64,000 bases of DNA from Larix kaempferi. Lineage: Eukaryota > Streptophyta > Pinopsida > Pinales > Pinaceae. Made by a program: the position numbers and the translations under genes. The stretch lies in the NCBI GenBank assembly GCA_027924585.1, contig BSBM01000779.1, positions 13,233,001 through 13,297,000 of the forward strand. Reading direction: 5' to 3'. Positions 23,461 to 33,595 of this stretch are shown one piece after another (position 1 is the first letter of the stretch; each line of letters starts with the position of its first letter). The notes below the pieces were generated by a model. That model saw only the letters and a program-made list of their open reading frames with translations, did no database searches and was not told the origin of the DNA.

Positions 23461-25299
23461 ATAACTTTTGGTACTTGTGGCCGCACAAATCCGAAACTAA
23501 CACATGGGGTTTCTCTAGCATTATGTGGGTCAACCTTGCATCCTCATCTCTCTAAAGATTTTGTTAAGTCAGCGCTCCAGGATTGGGTTAACTGGAGATT
23601 TCTTATCACAACAATTAATGTGCACTTGTTTTTGGAATAGTGGATCTATCAATACTTCAGATATTTACAAATCCATTTGTTATCTATTATGACTTAAACA
23701 TAGAATGGACAAGTGTAATAATGGAAATTAAATCTTCCATGTATCTATCTTCGATTAAGTGGGCATATTTTCCATCATTCGCTCCATGATCTTTGTAATG
23801 AATGTAGAGCGTATAATGCTCGGTATTTTTATTATTAGAAAGAATTTGATCCTATATAATAAAAAAATGTAATTACCATAGGGGATTTGAACAATAATAT
23901 TCAAAAATAAACTACTGTTTCTCATATACTCATGTTCACTTATTGGTCAATAATCACATTTTTATGTGTTCTGCATTCTGAGACTGTAGTGCACTGTAAC
24001 TTGTAGTATGTAACTTGTGGAGGAAGGCCCCCCTTCAAAGTTACAAAACTACCTAGTGTGTTAAGTTTTGTGAGTATATTTATACATGTATATGTTAGTA
24101 CTAACAATTGTGTACTTTGTAGGAATAGAGGCAAATTCAACAATATTGATCTCAATCACTTATTCTTTTGGTGACTAAATAAACTACTGGGTTTCTCCAT
24201 GAAATTTTAACTTTTGTATTAAAATTATATTATTTACAAACACCTTGAATGATGTAGTTGTTAGAATAGCACAACAGACATAAAACTATTGCTCTCCCTA
24301 TCTCTTCCTTTCTTCAAAACTAAGACTTTGAATTTTCCCTACTAAAACAATTGTCTTCAGATACATTGTGGAATTTTATAGCTAAGGGACTTCCTTACAA
24401 AAGAAGACATGCTGGTATTGTATTATAAACATTTTTTTATGTGATTTTATTAAATATTTTAGACATGGCTTGTAAATGTACTCATTAATATCCTAATTCA
24501 AATCTTTCTAAGATGGAAGGAGATGCCTAGATATGTCTATTAATGGGTACATATGTGGGAAGTTTTTGTAGATAGATGGCCATAGAATGAAGAAGTCAGT
24601 AATCCTATGAAGATAACAAGGCTTCATTGTTCGGGGTAGTGGGGACTTGCAATGAGATGTACATCCATATCAAGCCCTTGTAAGCTGCAATGTTGAAGGT
24701 GTTTTGTGATAACCCTAACCATTATGCAACATACATTGATTACAACATTATAAATATAGACCAATATAAAGCTTTGTGTGTGGCTTTTTGAGTTCTAACT
24801 ATAATTCTCAAGGAGTACATGTTGTGTTGTGTCTTTATCAAGTCTCAATGATTGCCAATTATATTAGGTTGTTGACATGGTGAATGATCTTTATAAGACA
24901 CAATTAGGCCCTAAGTCAATAGTTTTCTCTGTTGAACCTTTCCTTACCAAGACCTAACCCACCCCCACTTTCTGAAACCTCAAAATGGTACCCATGTCCC
25001 ATTAGTAGGCTAACTATTCCCTTTGTAAAGCTTGTGTGGTGGTCTAGGGCCTCATATCCTAATAAGAGGTTGGATAGCCTTTGAGTTCAAGTTGGAAGCA
25101 TATGTGGAAAATGCCTTAACTTGGAAATGGTTTTGGGGGACTTTATTTATTAATATCTAAATGTCGAGGCTCAAATTTGACCCTAAAAGGAAAGAAATGT
25201 ACATGCAGTTGGTATGGGAGAAGATGCCTAGGTTTCCAATGGAATTATGGAATAAACAAGTGTATGGACCTTGAAGAGGACCTTATCTCAAAAGTGGGT

Positions 25300-25590
25300 A
25301 TAGGGTGATTAAAATCTTGGTTGAGATGAGTTTGTGAGAGCATATTCTAAAGGAGTTTGATATTTCATGGGGAAGATAGAATGTTATTAAAGTACTCAAC
25401 CACTAGAAAAATATAGTAGGTGCTCTAATTGTTATACAATGGGGAATATTTATAGGGCATTCTCTAAACTAGCAAGAAATAGGGCATGGAAGGAAAAATT
25501 GAAATCTCCAAAGAATGCTTTTGAAAAAAAAGGCAACAATTTAGGAAGGTCTAAAATTCCTAAAAGTAATTCTAAGTCCACATAGCATGG
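25300..25590 (+). pseudogene. Gag-like fragment in unit 1
   Basis: This is the same region as the better preserved 27741-28067 piece of unit 2, but with extra stops and a shift. Text such as GALIVIQWGIFI replaces the zinc-knuckle-like phrase of unit 2. It has no function in this state. Confidence 0.45.
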
Positions 25591-25890
25591 ATGGTGTCAA
25601 AATGGGAAACTTGCCGAAAGGTTTCATTGTATTCAATACATCTTTCTAACATAAAATCTTAGTAACATGTAAAGGCTTGTACTAGTCAACTTATCCATTT
25701 GCATTAGACTTGGTTTTGTATAATATCCACTTACATTACATCATTTTGGTGCTTTTGGCACATGAGATAAGCCATGTGTGTTAAGAATAATAGATTCATA
25801 TTTTCTCATGACTACATCTATGGGAATGGTTGTGTACTTTGTAGGAATAAATGCAAATTCATCAATATTAATGTCAATCACCTATTCTTT
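25565..25890 (-). pseudogene. copia reverse-transcriptase fragment in unit 1
   Basis: The minus strand parallels 28060-28370 of unit 2: a run ending in an A/G-rich linker and the start of the polymerase domain. It is interrupted by the next unit head at 25890. It lies tail-to-tail with the Gag-like fragment on the other strand, an arrangement that cannot be an intact retroelement. Confidence 0.5.
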
Positions 25891-25955
25891 TACAGGTTTC
25901 CAGTTTTTTACAAGTTTTCCCTGTTTTTACAAGTTTTGTGGAAAACTTGTAAACC
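25890..25955. repeat. unit-head hairpin 2
   Basis: 'acaagttttgtggaaaacttgt' has perfect nine-base arms around GTGG. One more direct 'tacaagttttcc' lies just before it. The sequence to the left ('caatcacctattctttt') is the same as left of hairpin 3, but at about 24170 and 26650 the same left sequence continues as 'ggtgactaaataa'. The hairpin block was therefore inserted at, or recombined with, a fixed point. Confidence 0.8.
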
Positions 25956-27740
25956 TGATAAATTTTAGTACCTGTGGTAGTGCAAATAAAAAACTAGCAC
26001 ATGGGTTTTGTCCAGGATTATGTGGTTCAACTTCTTTTCCTCATCTCTCTAAATATTTTTTGTTAAGTCAATGATCTAAGATTGGATTAATTGGAGATTG
26101 GTTATCACATCAGTTAATCCTGGAATAGTGGATTTGTCGATCATTTGGATATTTACAAATCCATTTGTTATCTACTATGATTTAAACATGGAATGGACTT
26201 GTAATAATGAAAATTAAATATTCCATGTATCTATCTTCGATTAATCGGGTAGATTTTCCATCATTCCCTTTATGATCTATGTAATGGCTATAGAGCGTAT
26301 AATGCCCAGTCTTTTATTATTAGAAAGAAGTTGATCATATATAATTTTGATTGTAATAACCATAGTGGATTTGAACAATAATATAAAGAAATCATATACT
26401 ATTTCTCATCTACTCGTGTTCACTTATTGGTCAATAATCCCATTTTTTTATGTGTTCTGCATTTTGAGATTGTAGTGCACTGTAACTTGTAGTATGTAAC
26501 ATGTGGGGAAAGGCCCCCCTTCATAGGTACAAAACTACACAGTGTGTTAAGTTTTGTGAGTATATTTATAGATTTATATGTTAGTACTAACAATTGTTTA
26601 CTTTGTAGGAATAGAGTCAACTTCATCAATATTGATGCCAATCACCTATTCTTTTGGTGACTAAATAAGCTATTGGGTTTCTCCATCAAATTTTAACTTT
26701 TGTATGAAAATGAGATGATATACAAACACCTTGAATGATGTAGGTGTTAGAATAGCACAACAGACATAAAACTATTACTTTTTCTATCTCTTTCTTTCTT
26801 CAAAACTAAGACTTTGACGTTCCCCTACTAAAACGATTGTCTTCAAATACCTTATGGAATTTTATAGTTGAGGGACTTCCTTACAAAATAAGACATGCTG
26901 GTATTGTATTACAGATATTTTTTGTGTGATTTTATTAAGTCTTTTAGACATGGTTTGTAAATGTCGTCATTAATATCCTAATTCAAATCTTTCTTAGATG
27001 GAAGGAAATGCCTAGATATGTCTAATGGGTACAAAAGTGGACAGTTGTTGTAGATAGATGGCCATAGAATGAAGAAGTCAATAACCTATGAAGATAAAAA
27101 GGCTTCATTGGTCAAGGTAGTACGTACTTGCAATGAGATGTACCTCAATATCAAGCCCTTGTAAGCTGCAATGTTGAAGGTGTTTTGTGAGAACTCTAAC
27201 CATTATGCAACATACATTGATTACAACATTATAAATAGAGACCAATGTAAAGCTTTGTGTGTGACTTTTTGAGTTCTGACTATAATGATCAAGGACTACA
27301 TGTTGTGTTGTGTCCTTATCAAGTCTCGAGGATTGCCAGTGATCTTAGTTCGTTGACATGGTGCATGATCCCTATAAGACACAATTAGGCCCTAAGTAAA
27401 TAGTTTTCTATGTTGAACCTTTCCTTTCCAATCCCTAACCCATCCCCACTTTGTGAAACCTCAAAGTGGTACCCATGTCCTATTAATAGGTTAACTATTA
27501 TGTTTGTAAATCTTGTGTGGTGGTCTAGGGCCTCATATCTTGATAAGAGGTTGGATAGCCTTTGATTTCAGGTTGGAAGCATATGTTGAAAATGCCTTAA
27601 CTTGGAAATGGTTTTGGGGGACTTTATTTATTAATCTCTAAATGTGGAGGCTCAAATTTGACCCTAAAAGGGAAGAAATTTACATGTAGTCGATATGGGA
27701 GAAGATGCCTAGGTTTCCAATGGAACTATGGAATAAATAA

Positions 27741-28067
27741 GTGTATGGACCTGGAAGAGGATTTTATCTCAAAAGTGGGTATAAGGGTGATCAAAATCTT
27801 GGTCGAGATCAGTTTGTGAGAGGGTATGTTGAAGGATTTGGAGAGTTCATGGGGAAGCTAGAATGTTATTCAAGTACTCAACCACTAGAAAAATCTAGTA
27901 GGTGCTCTAACTGTTATACAATGGGCCATATTTATAGGGAGTTATATAAACTAGATAGAAATAGAGCATGGAAGGGAAAATTGAAATATCCAAAGAATGC
28001 TTTGGAAAAAAAAAACAGGAGTTTAGGAAGTTTTGAAATTCCCAAGAGTAATTTTAAGTCCACATAG
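27741..28067 (+). pseudogene. Gag-like fragment with degenerate zinc knuckle (unit 2)
   Basis: Open for 108 codons from MYGPGRGFYLKSGYKGD. Residues 56-70 read CSNCYTMGHIYREL, which fits a CX2CX4HX4C zinc knuckle except that the last Cys is Leu. A lysine-rich tail follows (KGKLKYPKNALEKKNRS), as in retroelement Gag proteins. It ends where the opposite-strand reverse-transcriptase piece begins. Fragment only; no start context, protease or LTR. Confidence 0.45.
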
Positions 28068-28370
28068 CATAGATGGTGTCAACATGGGAAACTTGCCTAA
28101 AGGTTTCATTGAAGTCAATCCCATATTTCTAACATAAACTCTTAGTAACAAGTACATGATTGTACTAGTCAACTTCTCCATTTGAATTAGACTTGGTTTT
28201 GTATAATACCCACTTACATTACATAATTTTGGTGCTTTTGGGACATGAGATAAGTCATGTGTGTTAAGAAGAATAGATGCATATTTTCTCATGGCTACAT
28301 CTATGGGAGTGGTTTTGTACTTTGTATGAATAGAGGAAAATTCATAAATTTTAATGTCAATCACCTATTC
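28060..28370 (-). pseudogene. copia reverse-transcriptase N-terminal fragment (unit 2)
   Basis: In the best minus-strand frame the text is CKWVLYKTKSNSNGEVD, then YGIDFNETFRQVSHVDTI. This follows the entry of the copia polymerase domain (W-V-[Y/F]-K-x-K then G-x-D-[F/Y]-x-E-T-F-x-x-V). Stops and a shift divide it, and the catalytic YVDD part is absent. The longest open run (28023-28364) is partly in another frame. It is a fragment carried inside the tandem unit. Confidence 0.65.
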
Positions 28371-28372
28371 TT

Positions 28373-28456
28373 TTACAGGTTTCTTACTTTTGACAAGTTT
28401 TCCTGTGTTTACAAGTTTTCCCTGTTTTTACAAGTTTTGTGGAAAACTTGTAAACC
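28373..28456. repeat. unit-head hairpin 3 (right end of array)
   Basis: It holds three direct 'acaagtttt' copies and one perfect inverted partner around GTGG. After 'aacttttgatacctgtgg' the sequence changes to the satellite array, so this hairpin marks the break-off point of the third unit. Confidence 0.8.
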
Positions 28457-28490
28457 CAATAACTTTTGATACCTGTGGCATCCATGGTCC

Positions 28491-29551
28491 ATGAGCCCTA
28501 GAAGAAATTATTAGGGTCTAAGAGCATGCTTCTTGACCTTAAAACATGCATGGACCTCAATACCCATCCTTTCTTTACAAAACCTCAAAATGGTGTTTAT
28601 ATCCCACTCATAGACTAATGATTCCCTCTACAAGGCCTATGTGGTGATTTAGGTACCTATGTATGTCCCATGATCCCTAGAAGCTTGAACTATGGCCTAG
28701 GCCTAGATATAAATCCATACATAATAAAAAAACATTAATTAAACACTTAGGTTTGGCTTTTACACCAAACACTCTCTCTATAAGACCTATGTGGTGGTTC
28801 AAGGCGTTGTTCCATATCACCCATGGGTCATATAAATGGCTGCTACAACCAAAGTTCCTAGTTTTCAACCCTGAAACATAACCTAAACCTCAAGATCCAT
28901 CCTAGTGCAAAATATTAAATAGTACATATATCCCACTCATAGGCCAATGATTTCCTTATGAAGCTTATGTATGTGTTGTTCTAGGGCCCTATGCTTAGGC
29001 CATGATCCTTAAAAGTAATTGTTAAGAAATACAATCATGATTTTCAGCCCCACACTGTTCCTCCGCCCCAATACCATTCTATGCTTTCAAAAGCCTCAAA
29101 GTAGTACCCATATTCCACTCATGCAACAAGGATTCTTCATGTATTCTAAGGCTCCATTCATGGCTCATAATCTCTAGAAAAAATTGTTCAATCCTAAGCC
29201 ACTAGTTTTCTACTCAAAACCATGGTCAATGCCTAAAGATCCATCCATGTTTTCCCAAGCCTTTAAATGGAACCCACGTTTTTGTCCTAAAACAAAGATT
29301 TATTTTGTAGGGATAATGTAGTGTCCTAGGACCACATACATCAACTATGATCCCAAAAAGAAACTACTAAGGCTTAAGTGCCTATTTTTTAGCCGTGAAT
29401 CATGGGATATGCATAAGACACATCCAATTTGTGGTAAACCTTAAAATTATTCCCGTAACCTCCTCATAATCCAAAAGCATGTCTAGGTTTATTGTGGTGC
29501 TTTTGGGCATGTGTTTGGCCCATGATCTCTAAAAAACATTATTAGAGCCTA
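28491..29551. repeat. degenerate satellite array, monomer about 175 bp (left part)
   Basis: Monomers begin with variants of 'cccatgatccctagaa' near 28491, 28668, 28821, 29000, 29164, 29345 and 29518 (spacings 153-181 bp). Each passes through 'ttgttagggcctaag', 'ttttcagcc', 'aaccatgg', 'cctcaatacccatcc', 'cccactcatag' and 'aaggcctatgtggtgg'. Pairwise similarity is low, so the array is old. A copia element interrupts it; the array resumes at 37233. Confidence 0.8.
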
Positions 29552-29556
29552 ATAGC

Positions 29557-30160
29557 TGTTAAAATTTTATATGCCAAGACAGAAAATAGCAGCATTACAT
29601 TCCATTTCACAATAATAGCATATACAAGATCACTGAAGAAACAAAAAGCATAGCATAAACACAAGAGACACAGATTTATCCTGGGAAACCCTCATGGGGT
29701 AGAAAACCCAGTAAAGCTTCCTCAATATAGATGACCAGCAATATACAAAGATGCAAACCAAAGACATGATCTCCTCCTCCACCATAGCAGACCTCTCCTC
29801 CACAAGTGCGCCTCTCTCAAGTGTGTGAGTGTATCAAATGAGGAATACACCTCCTCTATTTATACACTACTCTGACATATCTTTTACACAAGTACATGTA
29901 GGCTCGTATTTAACTAATGGGTTAAATACCCCACTACAACTGACTGGGACGACCCCTCTAGGGTGGTCTAATAACCCTTTGAACCACATAACACATACAG
30001 GGCCGACCTCCACTAGGGAAGTCTAATAGCCCGAGTTACCACATTCCGACGGAGGAATAAACATCTCCGAATATACAATAAGATCTTTACGGAGGAATGA
30101 AACATCTCCGAAATAATAAAGTACAATTATAATATTCTTTGAAGTTACAATATCTCAACA
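29557..30160 (-). repeat. copia 3' LTR (604 bp)
   Basis: Plus-strand text starts TGTTAAAATTTT and ends TATCTCAACA. It is about 97% alike by eye to 36633-37227, with a few substitutions and small indels (for example an extra 'tagaa' near 29700). In minus-strand sense the TATA box (29854-29866) and downstream R/U5 with 'gggtttcccaggataaatc' follow LTR order. Confidence 0.95.
29854..29866 (-). promoter_or_regulatory. TATA box in copia 3' LTR
   Basis: The minus strand reads TGTATAAATAGAG, a strong plant TATA match, conserved in the other LTR. In this 3' LTR it could only drive transcription outward, into the satellite DNA. Confidence 0.7.
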
Positions 30161-30172
30161 CTCCCCCTTAAC
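30161..30172 (-). other. polypurine tract of the copia element
   Basis: The minus strand reads GTTAAGGGGGAG immediately before the 3' LTR (TGTTGAGATA). It would prime second-strand DNA synthesis. Confidence 0.85.
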
Positions 30173-30339
30173 GAGAAGGATATTATAACAGCATCTGCAC
30201 GAGCAAGGAGTCATCAACATCATACATGATACATCTATAAATCATTGGAAGCTTTCTCAACATCATCAGTAACTCAACCAGTTACTGGAACATCTTCAAT
30301 ATTGGAACATCAACATCTTCAGTACTGAGTCTTTATCTT

Positions 30340-30662
30340 CTGCAGTACTCAAACAGCTACAGTAACATCAATATCTGAATCCTCATGGTCATCAACATCG
30401 TCATCACACGATCATCAGCATCGTCATCACACGATCATCAGCGTCGTCACATCATCTTGATCTACAACATCTGGTTCATCACGATCTATGGCATCGTCAT
30501 CATATGATCATCAGCATCGTCATCATACGATCATCAGCATCGTCATCATACGAACATCAGCATCGTCATCATACGATCAACAACATCGTCATCATACGAT
30601 CAATCAGCATCGTCATCATACGATCAACAGCATCGTCATCAGCATCGTCATCATATGATCAA
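30340..30662. repeat. 23-bp tandem repeat (CATCGTCATCATACGATCA type)
   Basis: About ten copies of a unit like 'gcatcgtcatcatacgatca' plus 'tca', at 23-bp steps (for example 30491, 30514, 30537), with truncated units at both ends. It is the repeat array nearest the 3' LTR within the copia element. Confidence 0.9.
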
Positions 30663-30719
30663 CATTTTCCAGGGTGATCAATCCTGCTCTCTTTAGGACA
30701 TACGTCCATGGATGATGCA

Positions 30720-30862
30720 ATCCAGTCATGTACCTTTTGAACCGAAGTCAAAGGACGATCCAGTCCTGTCATGTACCTTTTGAACCGAAGTCCAGGGACG
30801 ATCCAGTCTTGTCATGTACCTTTTGAACCGAAGTCCAGGGACGATCCAGTCCTATCAATTCT
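30720..30862. repeat. 43-bp tandem repeat, three copies
   Basis: Copies start at 30725, 30768 and 30811 with 'gtcatgtaccttttgaaccg', followed by 'aagtccagggacgatccagt'. The second half shares its core with the 42-bp and 86-bp arrays. Confidence 0.9.
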
Positions 30863-30907
30863 CGGAGACCTCATGTCTACGGCTCAGTTCACAGGACCAA
30901 AGTCCAA

Positions 30908-31640
30908 GGATGATCCAATCCTTACCGTACATTTAGGACCACGTCCAAGGATGACTTAATCCTCAACCGTACATTTAGGACTACGTCCAAGGATGACTTA
31001 ATCCTCCACCGTACATTTAGGACCACGTCTAAGGATGACTTAATCCTCCACCGTACATTTAGGACCACGTCCAAGGATGACTTAATCCTCCACCGTACAT
31101 TTAGGACCACGTCCAAGGATGACTTAATCCTCCACCGTACATTTAGGACCACGTCCAAGGATGACTTAATCCTCCACGGAACATTTAGGACCATGTCCAA
31201 GGATGACTTAATCCTCCACCGTACATTTAGGACTGCGTCCAAGGATGACTTAATCCTCCACCGTACATTTAGGACCACGTCCAAGGATGAATTAATCCTC
31301 CACCGTACATTTAGGACCACATCCAAGGATGAATTAATCCTCCACCGTACATTTAGGACCACGTCCAAGGATGACTTAATCCTCCACCGTACATTTAGGA
31401 CCACGTCCAAGGATGACTTAATCCTCCACCGTACATTTAGGACCACGTCCAAGGATGACTTAATCCTCCACCGTACATTTAGGACCACGTCCAAGGATGA
31501 CTTAATCCTCCACCGTACATTTAGAACCACGTCCAAGGATGACTTAATCCTCCACCGTACATTTAGGACCACGTCCAAGGATGACTTAATCCTCCACCGT
31601 ACATTTAGGACTACGTCCAAGGATGACTTAATCCTCAACC
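30908..31640. repeat. 42-bp tandem repeat, about 17 copies
   Basis: The unit is 'ccgtacatttaggaccacgt' followed by 'ccaaggatgacttaatcctc' and 'ca'. Copies are nearly identical, pointing to recent expansion or homogenisation. As 42 is 14 codons, both strands remain open (238 codons on the minus strand, 196 on the plus). The minus-strand reading is a 14-residue repeat, W-R-I-K-S-S-L-D-V-V-L-N-V-R. I see no evidence that it is translated. Confidence 0.95.
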
Positions 31641-32180
31641 GTCCACCAAGGACTTCATTCTCGAAGACATACGTCTACGGCTCTTCTTTCGGACTGAAGT
31701 CCAGGGATGATCCAATCCCCTCACATGTTCACCAAGAACTTCATTCTCGAAGACATACGTCTACGGCTCTTCTTTCGAACTGAAGTCCAGGGATGATCCA
31801 ATCCCCTCACATGTTCACCAAGAACTTCATTCTCGAAGACATACATCTACGGCTCTTCTTTCGGACTGAAGTCCAGGGATGATCCAATCCCCTCACATGT
31901 TCACCAAGAACTTCATTCTCGAAGACATACGTCTATGGCTCTTCTTTCGGACTGAAGTCCAGGGATGATCCAATCCCCTCACATGTTCACCAAGAACTTC
32001 ATTCTCGAAGACATACGTCTACGGCTCTTCTTTCGGATTGAAGTCCAGGGATGATCCAATCCCCTCACATGTTCACCAAGAACTTCATTCTCGAAGACAT
32101 ACGTCTACGGCTCTTCTTTCAGACTGAAGTCCAGGGATGATCCAATCCCCTCACATGTTTACCAAGAGCTTCATCAAGAC
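31635..32180. repeat. 86-bp tandem repeat, about six copies
   Basis: 'tcgaagacatacgtctacgg' recurs exactly every 86 bases (31661, 31747, 31833, 31919, 32005, 32091). Each is followed by 'gaagtccagggatgatccaa' and 'tcccctcacatg'. The last copy is cut short near 32180. Copies differ by single bases. Confidence 0.95.
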
Positions 32181-32184
32181 ATGT

Positions 32185-32450
32185 GTCAATCATGTATCCT
32201 CATCATCAAAACATGTATCCTCATCATCAAAACATGTATAGCAAAACATGTATCCTCATCATCAAAACATGTATAGCAAAACATGTATCCTCATCATCAA
32301 AACATGTATAGCAAAACATGTATCCTCATCATCACATCTATCATCAAATGCATGTATACATCTATCATCAAAAGCATGTATATCTAACATCAAAAGGATG
32401 TATGCATCTATCATCAAAAGCATGTATACATCTATCATCAAAAGAAAAAA
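32185..32450. repeat. 34-bp and 24-bp AACATGTAT-type repeats
   Basis: Four copies of a 34-bp unit 'aacatgtatcctcatcatca' plus 'aaacatgtatagca' give way to about five copies of a shorter unit containing 'atctatcatcaaaagcatgt'. The plus-strand open frame here is a by-product. Confidence 0.9.
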
Positions 32451-32546
32451 ATATAAGATTCGTAAATCTAAATAATTCTAAGTAACTAAGTGTAGTAAAT
32501 AGGTAACCTCATCATTGATGAGACAGACTTGTTATCAGATACTATG

Positions 32547-33595
32547 CTACTCCCCCTTTCGAGGAGAGTTCTTTTGAACTATACCAAGCTTGTCTCGAAA
32601 GTATTCAAACTTCACTCGAGACAGAGGTTTAGTCAAGATATCAGCAATCTGATCCTCAGTGCTTATATATACGAGCTTGATAGCTCCTCTTTGCACCATA
32701 TCTCGTATATAGAAGTATCGGATCTCTATGTGTTTTGACTTATCGTGGAACACAGGATTTTCAGTCATCTTAATGCAGCTTTGATTGTCACACATAATCA
32801 CGGTGGGATCCATTTCTAAGTCAAACACTCCATATAATAGCTTCTGAAGCCACACTGCTTCACAGCTGGCAGAGCAGACAGCCATATATTCTGCTTTAGC
32901 AGTACTGAGAGCCACACTAGATTGTTTCTTACTGAACCATGAGATCATGGCAGATTCAAGACTATAACATCCACCTGATGTACTCTTTCTGTCTGAGACA
33001 CTTCCTGCCCAATCAGAATCTGAGTAACCATGTAAACGGAGTTCATGACCTCCAAGATATTATAGACCAAAAAATCTAATGTACCTTTTAGGTACCTCAC
33101 TACATGCTTTGTAGCTATTAAGTGAACCTTTCTAGGTTCTACTAGATATTGACTTAGGGTATTTGTAGCAAAGCATATATCTAGCCTAGTATGACTCAAT
33201 GATTTGTCTATATAGGGTTAGGTCCACTAAATACGATGAGTCATTAACTAATAACTTCAAGTTGGAGTCCATGGGAGTGGCCATGGCTTTATACTCCAAC
33301 ATATCAAATCTTTTTAGAAACTTTATAGCATACTTACCTTGATTTAAAAGATTCCTTTTTGGATCTTGCCATACTTCTAGACCTAAGAAGTAGTGCATTA
33401 ATCCAAGATCTTTCATTTTCATTTCTGCAGCCATTTTCATGACCTGTTTCTCATTCCTTGTCAGAAAGAGATCATCATCATACAATAATGGTATGATAGG
33501 TTCATCATCCACAACCTTAAGGTAAAGGTTAGGAACAGCTTTACTTTTGGTAAAGCCCAAGCTTTGTCATGAAGCTGTCAATTTTCCATTATTCA
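32547..33595 (-). pseudogene. copia reverse transcriptase end and RNase H
   Basis: Read leftward. The polymerase piece (33186-33560) reads GFTKSKAVPNLYLKVVDDEP and LLYDDDLFLT, where the usual Y-V-D-D is Y-D-D-D; both catalytic Asp remain. It continues LGLMHYFLGLEVW and YAIKFLKRFDM. After frameshifts, DICFATNTLSQYL and TKHVVRYLKGTLDF follow. RNase H (32547-32948) keeps STAKAEYMA with its Glu, CDNQSCIK with its Asp, and ends DQIADILTKPLS, the usual copia C-terminus. RNase H would remove the RNA strand during reverse transcription. Everything upstream of about 33595 (Gag, protease, integrase, polymerase fingers) is deleted. The stop lies beside a purine tract at 32549-32560. Confidence 0.9.

Larger units (their letters stand above)
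23412..28456. repeat. tandem array of a 2.48-kb unit (two copies and the head of a third)
   Basis: Units start at 23412, 25890 and 28373 (spacings 2478 and 2483 bp). Each opens with 'ttacaggttt' and a small hairpin, then 'acttgtaaacc'. Order is kept through 'tccatgtatctatcttcgat', 'ggccccccttca', 'tttctccat', 'tcaagcccttgtaagctgca', 'accctaaaaggaagaaat'-type text and 'gtaggtgctcta'. The third copy stops after the hairpin, near 28480. Each unit contains a worn Gag-like piece on the plus strand, a worn copia reverse-transcriptase piece on the minus strand and a stretch resembling the neighbouring 175-bp satellite. Units differ by many substitutions and small indels, so the duplication is old. 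Confidence 0.85.

Noticed and set aside
30922-31783. Long overlapping open frames on both strands as a repeat protein gene
   Set aside because: They exist because the 42-bp repeat is a multiple of three and lacks stops. They lie in the 3' non-coding part of a copia element and have no start context.
30340-32450. Possible CRISPR-like array
   Set aside because: Repeats are head-to-tail without unique spacers, within a plant retrotransposon; these are ordinary tandem repeats.
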